The position numbers and the translations under genes were made by a program. The notes under the pieces are model-generated. The model worked only from the letters and a program-made list of their open reading frames with translations. It was not told the DNA's origin and ran no database searches. Positions 56,003-64,000 of a stretch of DNA of 64,000 nucleotides are shown here, one piece after another. How positions within the stretch are numbered: position 1 is the first letter of the stretch; every line of letters begins with the position of its first letter. The stretch comes from Flavobacteriales bacterium. GTDB lineage: Bacteria; Bacteroidota; Bacteroidia; Flavobacteriales_F; PHOS-HE28. The stretch is taken from contig JADJXH010000003.1 of the NCBI GenBank assembly GCA_016715895.1, positions 1,302,001 through 1,366,000 on the forward strand. Reading direction: 5' to 3'.

Positions 56003-56010
56003 GATCTTTG
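56003..56010 (+). promoter_or_regulatory. Probable -7 promoter element for the first giant PKD protein
   Basis: GATCTTTG, one mismatch from TAnnTTTG, 45 bases before ATG 56056. Confidence 0.35.
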
Positions 56011-56055
56011 GCCGCCCGGGCGACGGACCGATCCTCTTCCACGTCACTTGCGCGG

Positions 56056-59000
56056 ATGCCCGACCAGAGAACCCACGTGAAGCGGCTGCGTCATTCCCTG
56101 CTTGTCCTGTGCGGCTCGCTCCTGATGAGCAGCGTCGCGTTCGCGCAGCCGGTGGTGCTGATGAACGATGGCGTGGACAGCCTGTGCAATGCCCTGTTCT
56201 ACGATAGCGGGTACAACGGTGATCACGGCAACGGCGAGTACAGTGTGCTGACGTTCTGCCCGGGGATCCCCGGCGCCTTGTCACAGGTGGCCTTCCTCCA
56301 GTTCCAAGTGGGTCCCGGCGATGTGTTGAACGTGTACGATGGGCCCAACACGGGCTCTCCCCTGCTCGCCTCGGGCACCGGCGGCACCCTTTCGGGGCTT
56401 GTCGTGGCCGCCACAGGGGCCTCGGGATGCCTCACCTTCGAGTTCACGTCGGATGGGGCGGGCGTGGCCCTCGGCTGGGAAGCGCAGATCCTGTGCGATC
56501 AGCCATGCGATGAACCCACGGTCGTGATCGCGCCGCTGGCCGCCGACCCCCTGAAGATCTGTCCTGGCGAAGCCGTGACCTTCGACGCCGGCGGCTCGTT
56601 CGCAGCCCCCGGCCGCATCATCACCTCCTACCTCTGGGATTTTGACGATGGTGCCACCGGCACCTCCGCGCAGGAGGTGCATGTGTTCCCCGCCCCGGGT
56701 GAATACACGGTGACCTTGACCGTCACGGACGACATCGGTTGTGTGAGCGTGAACTACGAGGACGTCAGGGTGCGTGTGGGGACCGTGCCCGAGCTTGACG
56801 TGAGCCTGGGGCCGACCACCATCTGCGATGGTGAAACGGCCACCTTGGTGGGCGCCACGGAGGGTACGGTGTGGACGAACGTACCCCAGCCGTTCGTGGA
56901 TGGCCTCACCGTGCTGCCGGACGGAAGCGGGGTCTCGTACTCGGCCGGGGTGAACATCAGCGGCTTTCCCGCCGGCACCCAGATCACCACCGGTACGGAC
57001 ATCACCCAGGTATGCCTGGTGATGGAGCACTCCTACATCGGCGACCTGTCGGTGACGCTGACCTGCCCGAACGGCACGCAGGTGACGCTCTTCGACGAGT
57101 ATAACCTGGGGACGGGGGCGGGCAACACCTTCCTGGGCGATCCGATCGATCCGGGCACCGGCACTCCGGGCAACGGCTGGCAATACTGCTTCAGCACCAC
57201 CGGTGTGTTCGGCCCGTTCTCCCTGGAGAACGCCGCCGGCAATCACACCCTCTCCACGATCAATCCGGGGAACAGCATGACGCCGGGCAGCTACACCTCG
57301 GAGGATCCCTTCACCGACTTCGTGGGTTGCGACCTCAACGGAACGTGGACCCTGACCATCACGGACAACCTGCTGGCCGACGATGGGTTCATCTTCAGCT
57401 GGTGGATCGATGTGGACCCCTCGCTCTACCCCGCTGTGGTGGAGTTCACCCCGAGCTACGGGGCGGGCTGTGACAGCACCTATTGGTCGGGCCCGGACAT
57501 CGTGTGGAACGGTCCGGGCTGCGACTCGGTGGAAGTGGCGCCGAGCCTTCCCGGCACATACGACTACACGTACACGGTGACCGACGACCACGGCTGCACC
57601 TACGACACGACGCTCACGCTGACCGTGACGCCCTCTCCCACCATCGACGCCACGGCCACCCAGAGCGCCTCATGCAGCGATCCGGTGCAGTTGGATGTGG
57701 ACCTGCTGCCACCGCTGGCGCCGGGCGTACTGGTCTATCAATGGTCCCCGCCGGCCGGGCTCACCAACCCCAACATCCGCGATCCGCTGGCGTCCCCGGC
57801 CCTGCCCACGTGGTACGTGGTGAACGTCTTCATCGCCGGTCACCCGCTCTGCGCAGCGGTGGACAGTGTTCTGGTGAACCCCATCACGGTGCTCGGGAAC
57901 GACAGCGTGGTGACCGATGCGGTGTGCAACGCCGATCCCGGGACGATCCAGGTGATCACCACGGGGACCGGCGGGCCTTGGGACTACACGTGGACGGATG
58001 CGGCGAACGACACCGTCCTTGCCGTGACAGGCGCGAACGGCAGCAGCTTCACCGGCCCCGCCGGCACCTACACGGTGGTGATCGCCGAAGGCCCCAACGG
58101 CAACGGCTGCACGGACACCCTGACGGCCACGATCAATGAACCACCGCCGGTGACCCTCGCGCTGATCGGAAGCGACACCACGATATGCCGCACGGGTACC
58201 GCCATCCTGAACGCCGTCTCCGGCGGGGGATCCGGAGGCGTTCAGCAGCAATGGTCGAACGGGCTTATCGGCAATGGCCCCCATTTGGTGAGCCCTGCGT
58301 CCAACACCACCTACAGCGTGTATGCCCTGGATGTGAACGGGTGCAGCTCGGACACCCTGGAGGTGGCGGTGACCCTGTTGCCCTTCCTGAACTTCAGCCT
58401 TCCGGATACCGTGGTCACCTGTCCGGAGGTCCCGGTCGGCCTGGTGGCGGCCGGCGTGCTGGGCGGCGATGGGGCCTACACCTACGACTGGGGCATGGGC
58501 CCGGGTCCGCTTCCCACGGACACCGTGATCCTCACCAGCACGCAGACCATCTGCATGACGCTGCGCGATGGATGCGAGACCCCGGCGCTGACGCGGTGCA
58601 CGGTGGTGGAGGTGACGCCCATCCCGCCATTGGTGCTCTCGGCGGACAGCACGCTGGGGTGCGAGCCCTTCGCGGTGTGGTTCACCGTGGAGGACACCAC
58701 CGGCGGCGCGCTGGTGGAGTGGGACTTCGGCGATGGCGTCACGGTGGATGGTCCGCCGCAGGTGGGCCATGCCTATGGCGATCCGGGCGGGTTCGACGTG
58801 ACGGCGATCGTCACCTGGCCGAACGGCTGCACGGACACCACCACCATCGTGGACATGATCACGGTGATCGCGCTTCCACAGGCCCTGTTCAGCTGGACAC
58901 CGCAACCGCCCACCATCCTCTGGCCGCATGTGCAGTTCCATGAGGAGAGCGCCGACAATGCCGTCACCTTCGACTGGAACTTCGGCGGGCTGGGCAGCTC

Positions 59001-59415
59001 CACGGACCCCGATCCACTGTTCACCTTCCCCGACCAGTTCGGCGGTACCTATCCGGTGACGCTGCTGGTGACCAACATCCTGGGCTGCCCCGACAGCACC
59101 ACGCGCTGGGTGGAGGTGCGCGACGAGCTCCTGGTCTACGTGCCGAACACCTTCACACCCGATGGCGACGGCCTGAACGAGACCTTCCGGGTGATCGGGA
59201 ACGACATCGATCCCGACGAGTTCGAACTCACCATCTTCGACCGGTGGGGGGCGGTGCTCTTCAGCACCACCGACCCGGCCGAGGCCTGGAACGGCACGGC
59301 CAACAACGCCGGGGGGCCGCTGGTCACCGGTGTGTATCCCTACCTGCTGCGTGTCCGCTCCCTGTACAGCACGGAGTCCCGTGAATACCGCGGCTCCGTG
59401 AACCTGTTGAAATAA
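56056..59415 (+). CDS. Large secreted multidomain protein: CUB-like, PKD, proprotein-convertase P domain, gliding-motility C-terminal domain
   Basis: 1119 residues from ATG 56056, giving a signal peptide (RHSLLVLCGSLLMSSVAFAQ). Order: CUB-like domain (~30-150, ISGALSQVAFLQF-type strands and NVYDGPNTGSPLLASGTGG), PKD (~160-245, SYLWDFDDGATGTS), P/Homo-B domain (~275-455, ITQVCLVMEHSYIGDLSVTL, then DLNGTWTLTITDNLLADDGF), several Ig-like Pro/Thr/Gly-rich repeats (~460-900), another two PKD domains (VEWDFGDGVTVDGPPQVGHA; FDWNFGG) and a C-terminal gliding-motility domain (~1030-1119, VPNTFTPDGDGLNETFRVIG, then IFDRWGAVLF). A T9SS-exported surface protein. The next gene is a relative with the same first domains. 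Confidence 0.88.
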   Translation: MPDQRTHVKRLRHSLLVLCGSLLMSSVAFAQPVVLMNDGVDSLCNALFYDSGYNGDHGNGEYSVLTFCPGIPGALSQVAFLQFQVGPGDVLNVYDGPNTGSPLLASGTGGTLSGLVVAATGASGCLTFEFTSDGAGVALGWEAQILCDQPCDEPTVVIAPLAADPLKICPGEAVTFDAGGSFAAPGRIITSYLWDFDDGATGTSAQEVHVFPAPGEYTVTLTVTDDIGCVSVNYEDVRVRVGTVPELDVSLGPTTICDGETATLVGATEGTVWTNVPQPFVDGLTVLPDGSGVSYSAGVNISGFPAGTQITTGTDITQVCLVMEHSYIGDLSVTLTCPNGTQVTLFDEYNLGTGAGNTFLGDPIDPGTGTPGNGWQYCFSTTGVFGPFSLENAAGNHTLSTINPGNSMTPGSYTSEDPFTDFVGCDLNGTWTLTITDNLLADDGFIFSWWIDVDPSLYPAVVEFTPSYGAGCDSTYWSGPDIVWNGPGCDSVEVAPSLPGTYDYTYTVTDDHGCTYDTTLTLTVTPSPTIDATATQSASCSDPVQLDVDLLPPLAPGVLVYQWSPPAGLTNPNIRDPLASPALPTWYVVNVFIAGHPLCAAVDSVLVNPITVLGNDSVVTDAVCNADPGTIQVITTGTGGPWDYTWTDAANDTVLAVTGANGSSFTGPAGTYTVVIAEGPNGNGCTDTLTATINEPPPVTLALIGSDTTICRTGTAILNAVSGGGSGGVQQQWSNGLIGNGPHLVSPASNTTYSVYALDVNGCSSDTLEVAVTLLPFLNFSLPDTVVTCPEVPVGLVAAGVLGGDGAYTYDWGMGPGPLPTDTVILTSTQTICMTLRDGCETPALTRCTVVEVTPIPPLVLSADSTLGCEPFAVWFTVEDTTGGALVEWDFGDGVTVDGPPQVGHAYGDPGGFDVTAIVTWPNGCTDTTTIVDMITVIALPQALFSWTPQPPTILWPHVQFHEESADNAVTFDWNFGGLGSSTDPDPLFTFPDQFGGTYPVTLLVTNILGCPDSTTRWVEVRDELLVYVPNTFTPDGDGLNETFRVIGNDIDPDEFELTIFDRWGAVLFSTTDPAEAWNGTANNAGGPLVTGVYPYLLRVRSLYSTESREYRGSVNLLK

Positions 59416-59632
59416 GGGCGCTCCACGGGTCGTGCAGTGCCGTTGGATCAACGGCATCGGATCGGCGGCCCACGCGTTCGTCGACCACAACAGCGGGCTC
59501 GTCCAGATCCCGAGGCGCATGTGAGGAAGGCGGTTAGCTTCACGCGGCGCGCCCGAGCGCAGCAACCGCCCGCATGCATTGACCGCTACCCGGCCCGCAT
59601 TCCCCTCGACGATCCAGCGCCCGGCGCAGCCC

Positions 59633-62600
59633 GTGACCCACGGGACGCGCGGACGGTGCGCTGCGCTGCTGCTCGTGGTGGCCGCGGCGTGGCCCGCGTC
59701 CGCATGGTCCCAGGCCTTCGAGATCTCCAACGGCACGGACAACACCTGCGCGGGCGCCTTTCTGGACAGTGGCGGACAGGGTGGCACGGGCTACGGCAAC
59801 AACGAGAACTATACCTACACGCTATGCCCGGACAATCCGGGGGATGCGATCTCGGTGGACTTCATCACGTTCCAGCTGTCGACGGCCGGACCTGCGCCGA
59901 TCGACAACCTGGTGATCCATGACGGGAACAGCACATCGGCCCCGCTGATCGGCACGTACACCGGCACCCAACTGCAGGGCCAGGTGGTGTCGGCGAGCCC
60001 GGGCAACAGCAGCGGCTGCCTCACCTTCGTGTGGACCTCGAACTCCACGGGCACGGGGGTCTTCGCCGGTTCCATCACCTGCTATGTGCCCTGCGTGCGG
60101 CCTGTAGCGGCGGCCTCGATGGTGCCCGCAGCGCCGGCGATGATCTGTCCCGGTGAGAGCGTCAGCTTCAACGGCAGCGCGTCCACCGCAGCAGCGGGTT
60201 TCAGCATCGCGAGCCATACCTGGGACTGGGACGATGGCACCACATCCACCTCGGCCGGCCCGAACGCCACGCACACGTTCAACGCACCGGGTGAATACGT
60301 GGTGCAGCTGGTGGTGGAGGACAACAACGGGTGCGCCAGCGTGAACCTGTTGGACCTGCAGGTGCTGGTGGGCACCGAGCCGACCTTCACGGGCACGCTC
60401 GCCGACCCGGGCACCTGCGTGGGCACGCCGGTCTGCCTGGAGGGCGTGGTGAACGCCACCACCTGGAACGCCCAGCCGACGGTGGACTTCGGCGGTGGAG
60501 TGGCGCTTCCGGACAACGTGGGAAGCTGCTTCACCTCGCAGCTGCAGTTCAGCGGCTTCGCGCCGGGCGCCACGCTCACGAACGTCAATCAGCTGCAGAG
60601 CATCTGCATCGACATCGAGCACTCCTTCCTGGGCGACCTGGTGATCAGCATCATCAGCCCGAGCGGCGAGACGGTGGTGCTCCACCAGCAGGGTGGACTG
60701 GGGACCTACCTGGGAGTGCCGGTGGACAACGAGCTGACGCCGAACGCCGTGGGCACCTGCTGGACCTACTGCTTCAGCCCCTCGGCGACCAACGGCACCA
60801 TGGCGGCCAACGCGGGCGTGACCCTGCCCGCCGGCACCTACGAGAGCGTCGACCCCTTGAGCGGCCTGCTCGGTGCACAGCTGAACGGGATGTGGACGAT
60901 CGAGATCTGCGACCTGTGGACCTTCGACAACGGCTTCCTCTGCGGCTGGAGCATGGCCTTCGACCCGGGGCTCTTCGGCACGCTCACCGAGTTCACCCCC
61001 ACCTACGGCGCGGCCTGCGACAGCACGTGGTGGACCGGTCCGGACATCGTGAGCAGCACAGGCGACTGCGAGGAGATCTGCGTGCAACCGCCCGCCCCGG
61101 GCAGCTACGACTACGTCTACCACGCCACGGACAACTTCGGCTGCACCTACGACACCACTGTGTCCATCACCGTGCATCCCCCGCCCACGGTGAACGCCGG
61201 AGCGGATGCCACCATCTGCGCGGGCCAGGGCCCCGTGCAGCTCGGCGCCACCGCCAGCGGAGGTGCACCCACCTCGGCATGCACCTATGTGCTGCAGATG
61301 CTGGACAGCTTCGGGGATGGATGGAACGGTGCATCCGTGACGATCACGATCAACGGCGTGCCAGCAACGTACACGTTGAACAACGGCGCCAACGGCACGG
61401 TGAACCTGCCGGTGCAGACCGGCGATGTGATCACGATCGCATTCAGTTCGGGCACCTACGACAACGAGATCACCTACCGGCTGCGCAACGGCTCCAACGC
61501 CATCGTGTTCCAGGATGGGCCCTCCCCCACCATCGGACCGGCGTGGACCGGTGTGGTGGACTGCGGCAGCGTACCGGTGACCTACAGCTACAGTTGGAGC
61601 CCGACCACCGGGCTGAGCGACCCGAACATCGCCAACCCCACGGCGAACCCCGGGTCCACGACCACCTACACCGTGACCGTGACGCAGAACGGCCAGCCCG
61701 GCTGCGTGGGCACCGATCAGGTCACCGTCACCGTGGCCACGCCCAATGGCGCCGGGACGGATGGATCGATCACGGTGTGCAGCGATGCGCCGCCGTTCGA
61801 CCTGTACACCCTGCTGACCGGAGCCACGTCAGGCGGCACCTGGACCGCCCCCGGAGGAGCGACGGTGGGGGCCACCTTCACGCCGGGCTCGGATCCGCCA
61901 GGCATCTACACCTACACGGTGACCACGGGCGCTCCCTGTCCCGGGAACGACCAATCGACGGTCACCGTCACCGTGGTCGACCTGCCCGATCCCGGCACCG
62001 ACGGCAACCTCACGCTCTGCAGCACCGACGCACCCGCTGACCTCTTCGCGCTGCTTGGCGGCACACCCGATGCGGGCAGTGCGTGGAGCGGACCCAGCAC
62101 GCTCAACGGCAGCAGCTTCGATCCTGGCAGCATGCTCGCCGGCGTCTACACCTACACGGTGAACGGGGTGGCGCCCTGCCCCAGCGCGAGCGCGGATGTG
62201 ACGGTGGCCGTCAACACGCCACCCGATCCCGGTACCACCGGCAACATCACGCTCTGCAGCACCGACGCACCCGCTGACCTCTTCGCGCTGCTTGGCGGCA
62301 CACCCGATGCGGGCGGTGCGTGGAGCGGACCCAGCACGCTCAACGGCAGCAGCTTCGATCCCGGCACCATGCTCGCCGGCGTCTACACCTACACGGTGAA
62401 CGGTGTGGCACCCTGCCCCAGCGCGAGCGCGGATGTGACCGTGGCCGTCAACACGCCACCCGATCCCGGTACCACCGGCAACATCACGCTCTGCAGCACC
62501 GACGCACCCGCTGACCTCTTCGCGCTGCTTGGCGGCACACCCGATGCGGGCGGTGCGTGGAGCGGTCCCGGCACGCTCAACGGCAGCAGCTTCGATCCTG

Positions 62601-64000
62601 GCAGCATGCTCGCCGGCGTCTACACCTACACGGTGAACGGGGTGGCGCCCTGCCCCAGCGCGAGCGCGGATGTCACGGTGGCCATCAACACGCCGCCCGA
62701 TCCCGGCACCACCGGCAGCATCACGCTCTGCAGCACCGACCTACCCGCTGACCTCTTCGCGCTGCTCGGCGGCACACCCGATGCGGGCGGCGCGTGGAGC
62801 GGACCCAGCACCCTGGCCGGAAGCAGCTTCGATCCCGGCAGCATGCTCGCCGGGGTGTACACCTACACGGTGGCCGGTGCGGCACCCTGCCCCAGCGCGA
62901 GCGCGGATGTCACGGTGGCCGTCAACACACCGCCCGATCCCGGCACCACCGGCAGCATCACGCTCTGCAGCACCGACGCACCCACTGACCTCTTCACGCT
63001 GCTCGGCGGCACACCCGATGCGGGCGGTGCGTGGAGCGGACCCAGCACGCTCAACGGCAGCAGCTTCGATCCCGGCACCATGCTCGCCGGCGTCTACACC
63101 TACACGGTGAACGGAGTGGCACCCTGCCCCAGCGCGAGCGCGGATGTGACCGTGGCCGTCAACACGCCACCCGATCCCGGCACCACCGGCAGCATCACGC
63201 TCTGCAGCTCCGACCTACCCGCTGACCTCTTCGCGCTGCTCGGCGGCACACCCGATGCGGGCGGTGCGTGGAGCGGACCCAGCGTCCTGGCCGCAAGCAG
63301 CTTCGATCCCGGCAGCATGCTCGCCGGCATCTACACCTACACGGTGAACGGTGTGGCACCCTGCCCCAGCGCGAGCGCGGATGTGACCGTGGCCGTCAAC
63401 ACGCCACCCGATCCCGGTACCACCGGCAGCATCACGCTCTGCAGCACCGACGCACCCGCTGACCTCTTCGCGCTGCTCGGCGGCACACCCGATGCCGGCG
63501 GCGCATGGAGCGGACCCAGCACCCTGGCCGGAAGCAGCTTCGATCCCGGCAGCATGCTCGCCGGCATCTACACCTACACGGTGAACGGTGTGGCACCCTG
63601 CCCCAGCGCGAGCGCGGATGTGACCGTGGCCGTCAACACGCCACCCGATCCCGGTACCACCGGCAGCATCACGCTCTGCAGCACCGACGCACCCGCTGAC
63701 CTCTTCGCGCTGCTCGGCGGCACACCCGATGCGGGCGGTGCGTGGAGCGGGCCCAGCACGCTCAACGGCAGCAGCTTCGATCCCGGCAGCATGCTCGCCG
63801 GCGGCTACACCTACACGGTGAACGGTGTGGCACCCTGCCCCAGCGCGAGCGCAGATGTGACGGTGGTGGTGAACACCCTTCCTGATGCCGGACTTGATGG
63901 AGGGTTGACGCTGTGCGCATCGAGCGCCGCAGTTCCGCTGCTCAGCGGACTCAACGGAACGCCAGATGCCGGGGGGAGTTGGACCGGTCCAGGAGGGGCG
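59633..64000 (+). CDS. Giant secreted repeat protein, paralogue of the preceding gene (3' partial)
   Basis: The frame stays open from 59633 to the window end (1456 codons); the C-terminus is missing. GTG 59633 gives a good signal peptide (MTHGTRGRCAALLLVVAAAW then PASA); an in-frame TTG at 59579 is the alternative. Domains: CUB-like (~30-155, FITFQLSTAGPAPIDNLVIH), PKD (~165-250, SHTWDWDDGTTS), P domain (~280-455, ICIDIEHSFLGDLVISIISP), an extra module (~549-642, YVLQMLDSFGDGWNGASVTI), one diverged 79-residue repeat (~704-786), then eight nearly identical 79-residue repeats (787-1418), each with cysteines in TLCSTD and APCP. The next repeat is diverged again. Predicted T9SS substrate; a gliding-type C-terminus should lie beyond the window. 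Confidence 0.85.
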   Translation, partial: MTHGTRGRCAALLLVVAAAWPASAWSQAFEISNGTDNTCAGAFLDSGGQGGTGYGNNENYTYTLCPDNPGDAISVDFITFQLSTAGPAPIDNLVIHDGNSTSAPLIGTYTGTQLQGQVVSASPGNSSGCLTFVWTSNSTGTGVFAGSITCYVPCVRPVAAASMVPAAPAMICPGESVSFNGSASTAAAGFSIASHTWDWDDGTTSTSAGPNATHTFNAPGEYVVQLVVEDNNGCASVNLLDLQVLVGTEPTFTGTLADPGTCVGTPVCLEGVVNATTWNAQPTVDFGGGVALPDNVGSCFTSQLQFSGFAPGATLTNVNQLQSICIDIEHSFLGDLVISIISPSGETVVLHQQGGLGTYLGVPVDNELTPNAVGTCWTYCFSPSATNGTMAANAGVTLPAGTYESVDPLSGLLGAQLNGMWTIEICDLWTFDNGFLCGWSMAFDPGLFGTLTEFTPTYGAACDSTWWTGPDIVSSTGDCEEICVQPPAPGSYDYVYHATDNFGCTYDTTVSITVHPPPTVNAGADATICAGQGPVQLGATASGGAPTSACTYVLQMLDSFGDGWNGASVTITINGVPATYTLNNGANGTVNLPVQTGDVITIAFSSGTYDNEITYRLRNGSNAIVFQDGPSPTIGPAWTGVVDCGSVPVTYSYSWSPTTGLSDPNIANPTANPGSTTTYTVTVTQNGQPGCVGTDQVTVTVATPNGAGTDGSITVCSDAPPFDLYTLLTGATSGGTWTAPGGATVGATFTPGSDPPGIYTYTVTTGAPCPGNDQSTVTVTVVDLPDPGTDGNLTLCSTDAPADLFALLGGTPDAGSAWSGPSTLNGSSFDPGSMLAGVYTYTVNGVAPCPSASADVTVAVNTPPDPGTTGNITLCSTDAPADLFALLGGTPDAGGAWSGPSTLNGSSFDPGTMLAGVYTYTVNGVAPCPSASADVTVAVNTPPDPGTTGNITLCSTDAPADLFALLGGTPDAGGAWSGPGTLNGSSFDPGSMLAGVYTYTVNGVAPCPSASADVTVAINTPPDPGTTGSITLCSTDLPADLFALLGGTPDAGGAWSGPSTLAGSSFDPGSMLAGVYTYTVAGAAPCPSASADVTVAVNTPPDPGTTGSITLCSTDAPTDLFTLLGGTPDAGGAWSGPSTLNGSSFDPGTMLAGVYTYTVNGVAPCPSASADVTVAVNTPPDPGTTGSITLCSSDLPADLFALLGGTPDAGGAWSGPSVLAASSFDPGSMLAGIYTYTVNGVAPCPSASADVTVAVNTPPDPGTTGSITLCSTDAPADLFALLGGTPDAGGAWSGPSTLAGSSFDPGSMLAGIYTYTVNGVAPCPSASADVTVAVNTPPDPGTTGSITLCSTDAPADLFALLGGTPDAGGAWSGPSTLNGSSFDPGSMLAGGYTYTVNGVAPCPSASADVTVVVNTLPDAGLDGGLTLCASSAAVPLLSGLNGTPDAGGSWTGPGGA
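61991..63886 (+). repeat. Eight tandem 237-bp coding repeats, near identical
   Basis: Units start at 61991, 62228, 62465, 62702, 62939, 63176, 63413 and 63650, an exact 237-bp (79-residue) period. Each encodes PGTTG-ITLCSTDAPADLF, then ALLGGTPDAGGAWSGPS, SSFDPGSMLAG-YTYTV and APCPSASADVTVAVNTPPD. Differences are few and shared in patches: TLNGSSF in units 1, 2, 3, 5 and 8; TLAGSSF in 4 and 7; VLAASSF in 6. Synonymous sites are also nearly uniform, so the array is young or kept uniform by gene conversion. Confidence 0.95.

Noticed and set aside
59437..59922. 161-codon frame upstream of the second giant protein
   Set aside because: It overlaps the real frame that shows a signal peptide and a CUB-like domain; its own sequence is Arg/Gly-rich without features.
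61991..63886. Regular repeats considered as a CRISPR-like or non-coding array
   Set aside because: Units are contiguous, 237 bp, keep one reading frame and have no spacers or cas genes nearby.

Overview
The window is a GC-rich stretch of a Bacteroidota chromosome, most like a high-GC Flavobacteriales lineage. Four things point there: several secreted proteins ending in type IX secretion system (T9SS) C-terminal sorting domains or gliding-motility-type C-terminal domains; a PorE-like OmpA protein; class III glutamine synthetase; and promoters with the Bacteroidota -7 element TAnnTTTG. Shine-Dalgarno sequences are not evident before most starts. No rRNA, CRISPR array, prophage or insertion sequence was seen.

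Layout. 1-5.0 kb (+): a block of exported proteins. These are a cysteine-rich repeat protein cut by the window start, a small T9SS cargo protein, a predicted outer-membrane barrel and a long protein with 12-residue repeats. 5.0-13.7 kb: a NamZ-like (DUF1343) lipoprotein divergent from a LolC/LolE-type permease, cystathionine beta-synthase, a DUF4160/DUF2442 pair, a lower-GC lipoprotein, a BtuF-like protein and a patatin phospholipase fused to a barrel. 13.7-29.1 kb (-): the core information-processing cluster. In transcription order it is rpsU, a XerC/D recombinase, hpf, tRNA-Thr(TGT), tRNA-Tyr, tRNA-Gly, tRNA-Thr(GGT), tuf, tRNA-Trp, secE, nusG, rplK, rplA, rplJ, rplL, rpoB, rpoC and a DUF3467 gene. 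Two textbook promoters (TTTG-N19-TAnnTTTG) lie before rpsU and before the first tRNA. 29.1-43.8 kb: metabolic and housekeeping genes (acyl-CoA dehydrogenase, apt, helix-hairpin-helix protein, RmlD-like reductase, DUF4143 ATPase, K+ channel-like protein, PspC-like, DUF2851, DUF4350-like, pyrF, prfA, purM), with one low-GC patch at about 34.3-34.9 kb.

41.8-52.7 kb is rich in envelope and export functions: PorE-like protein, glutamine synthetase III, TatA-like protein, a SecDF fusion carrying an embedded OmpA-type peptidoglycan-binding domain, and a VCBS-repeat T9SS cargo protein. After mdh, 53.9-64.0 kb holds an ECF sigma factor, a membrane-anchored PKD protein with a gliding-type C-terminus that may be its partner, and two adjacent related giant secreted proteins. 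The second giant runs off the window and contains eight nearly identical 237-bp units.

The most unusual features are the OmpA-in-SecDF architecture (46.7-50.2 kb), the sigma factor/PKD-CTD pair (54-55.9 kb), the homogenised 237-bp array (62-63.9 kb), a perfect palindrome at the DUF4143 promoter (32.8 kb), and the recurrent GC-adapted promoter (G)GCTACCTTsG lying only a few bases before start codons. All calls were made by reading; no database search was possible.
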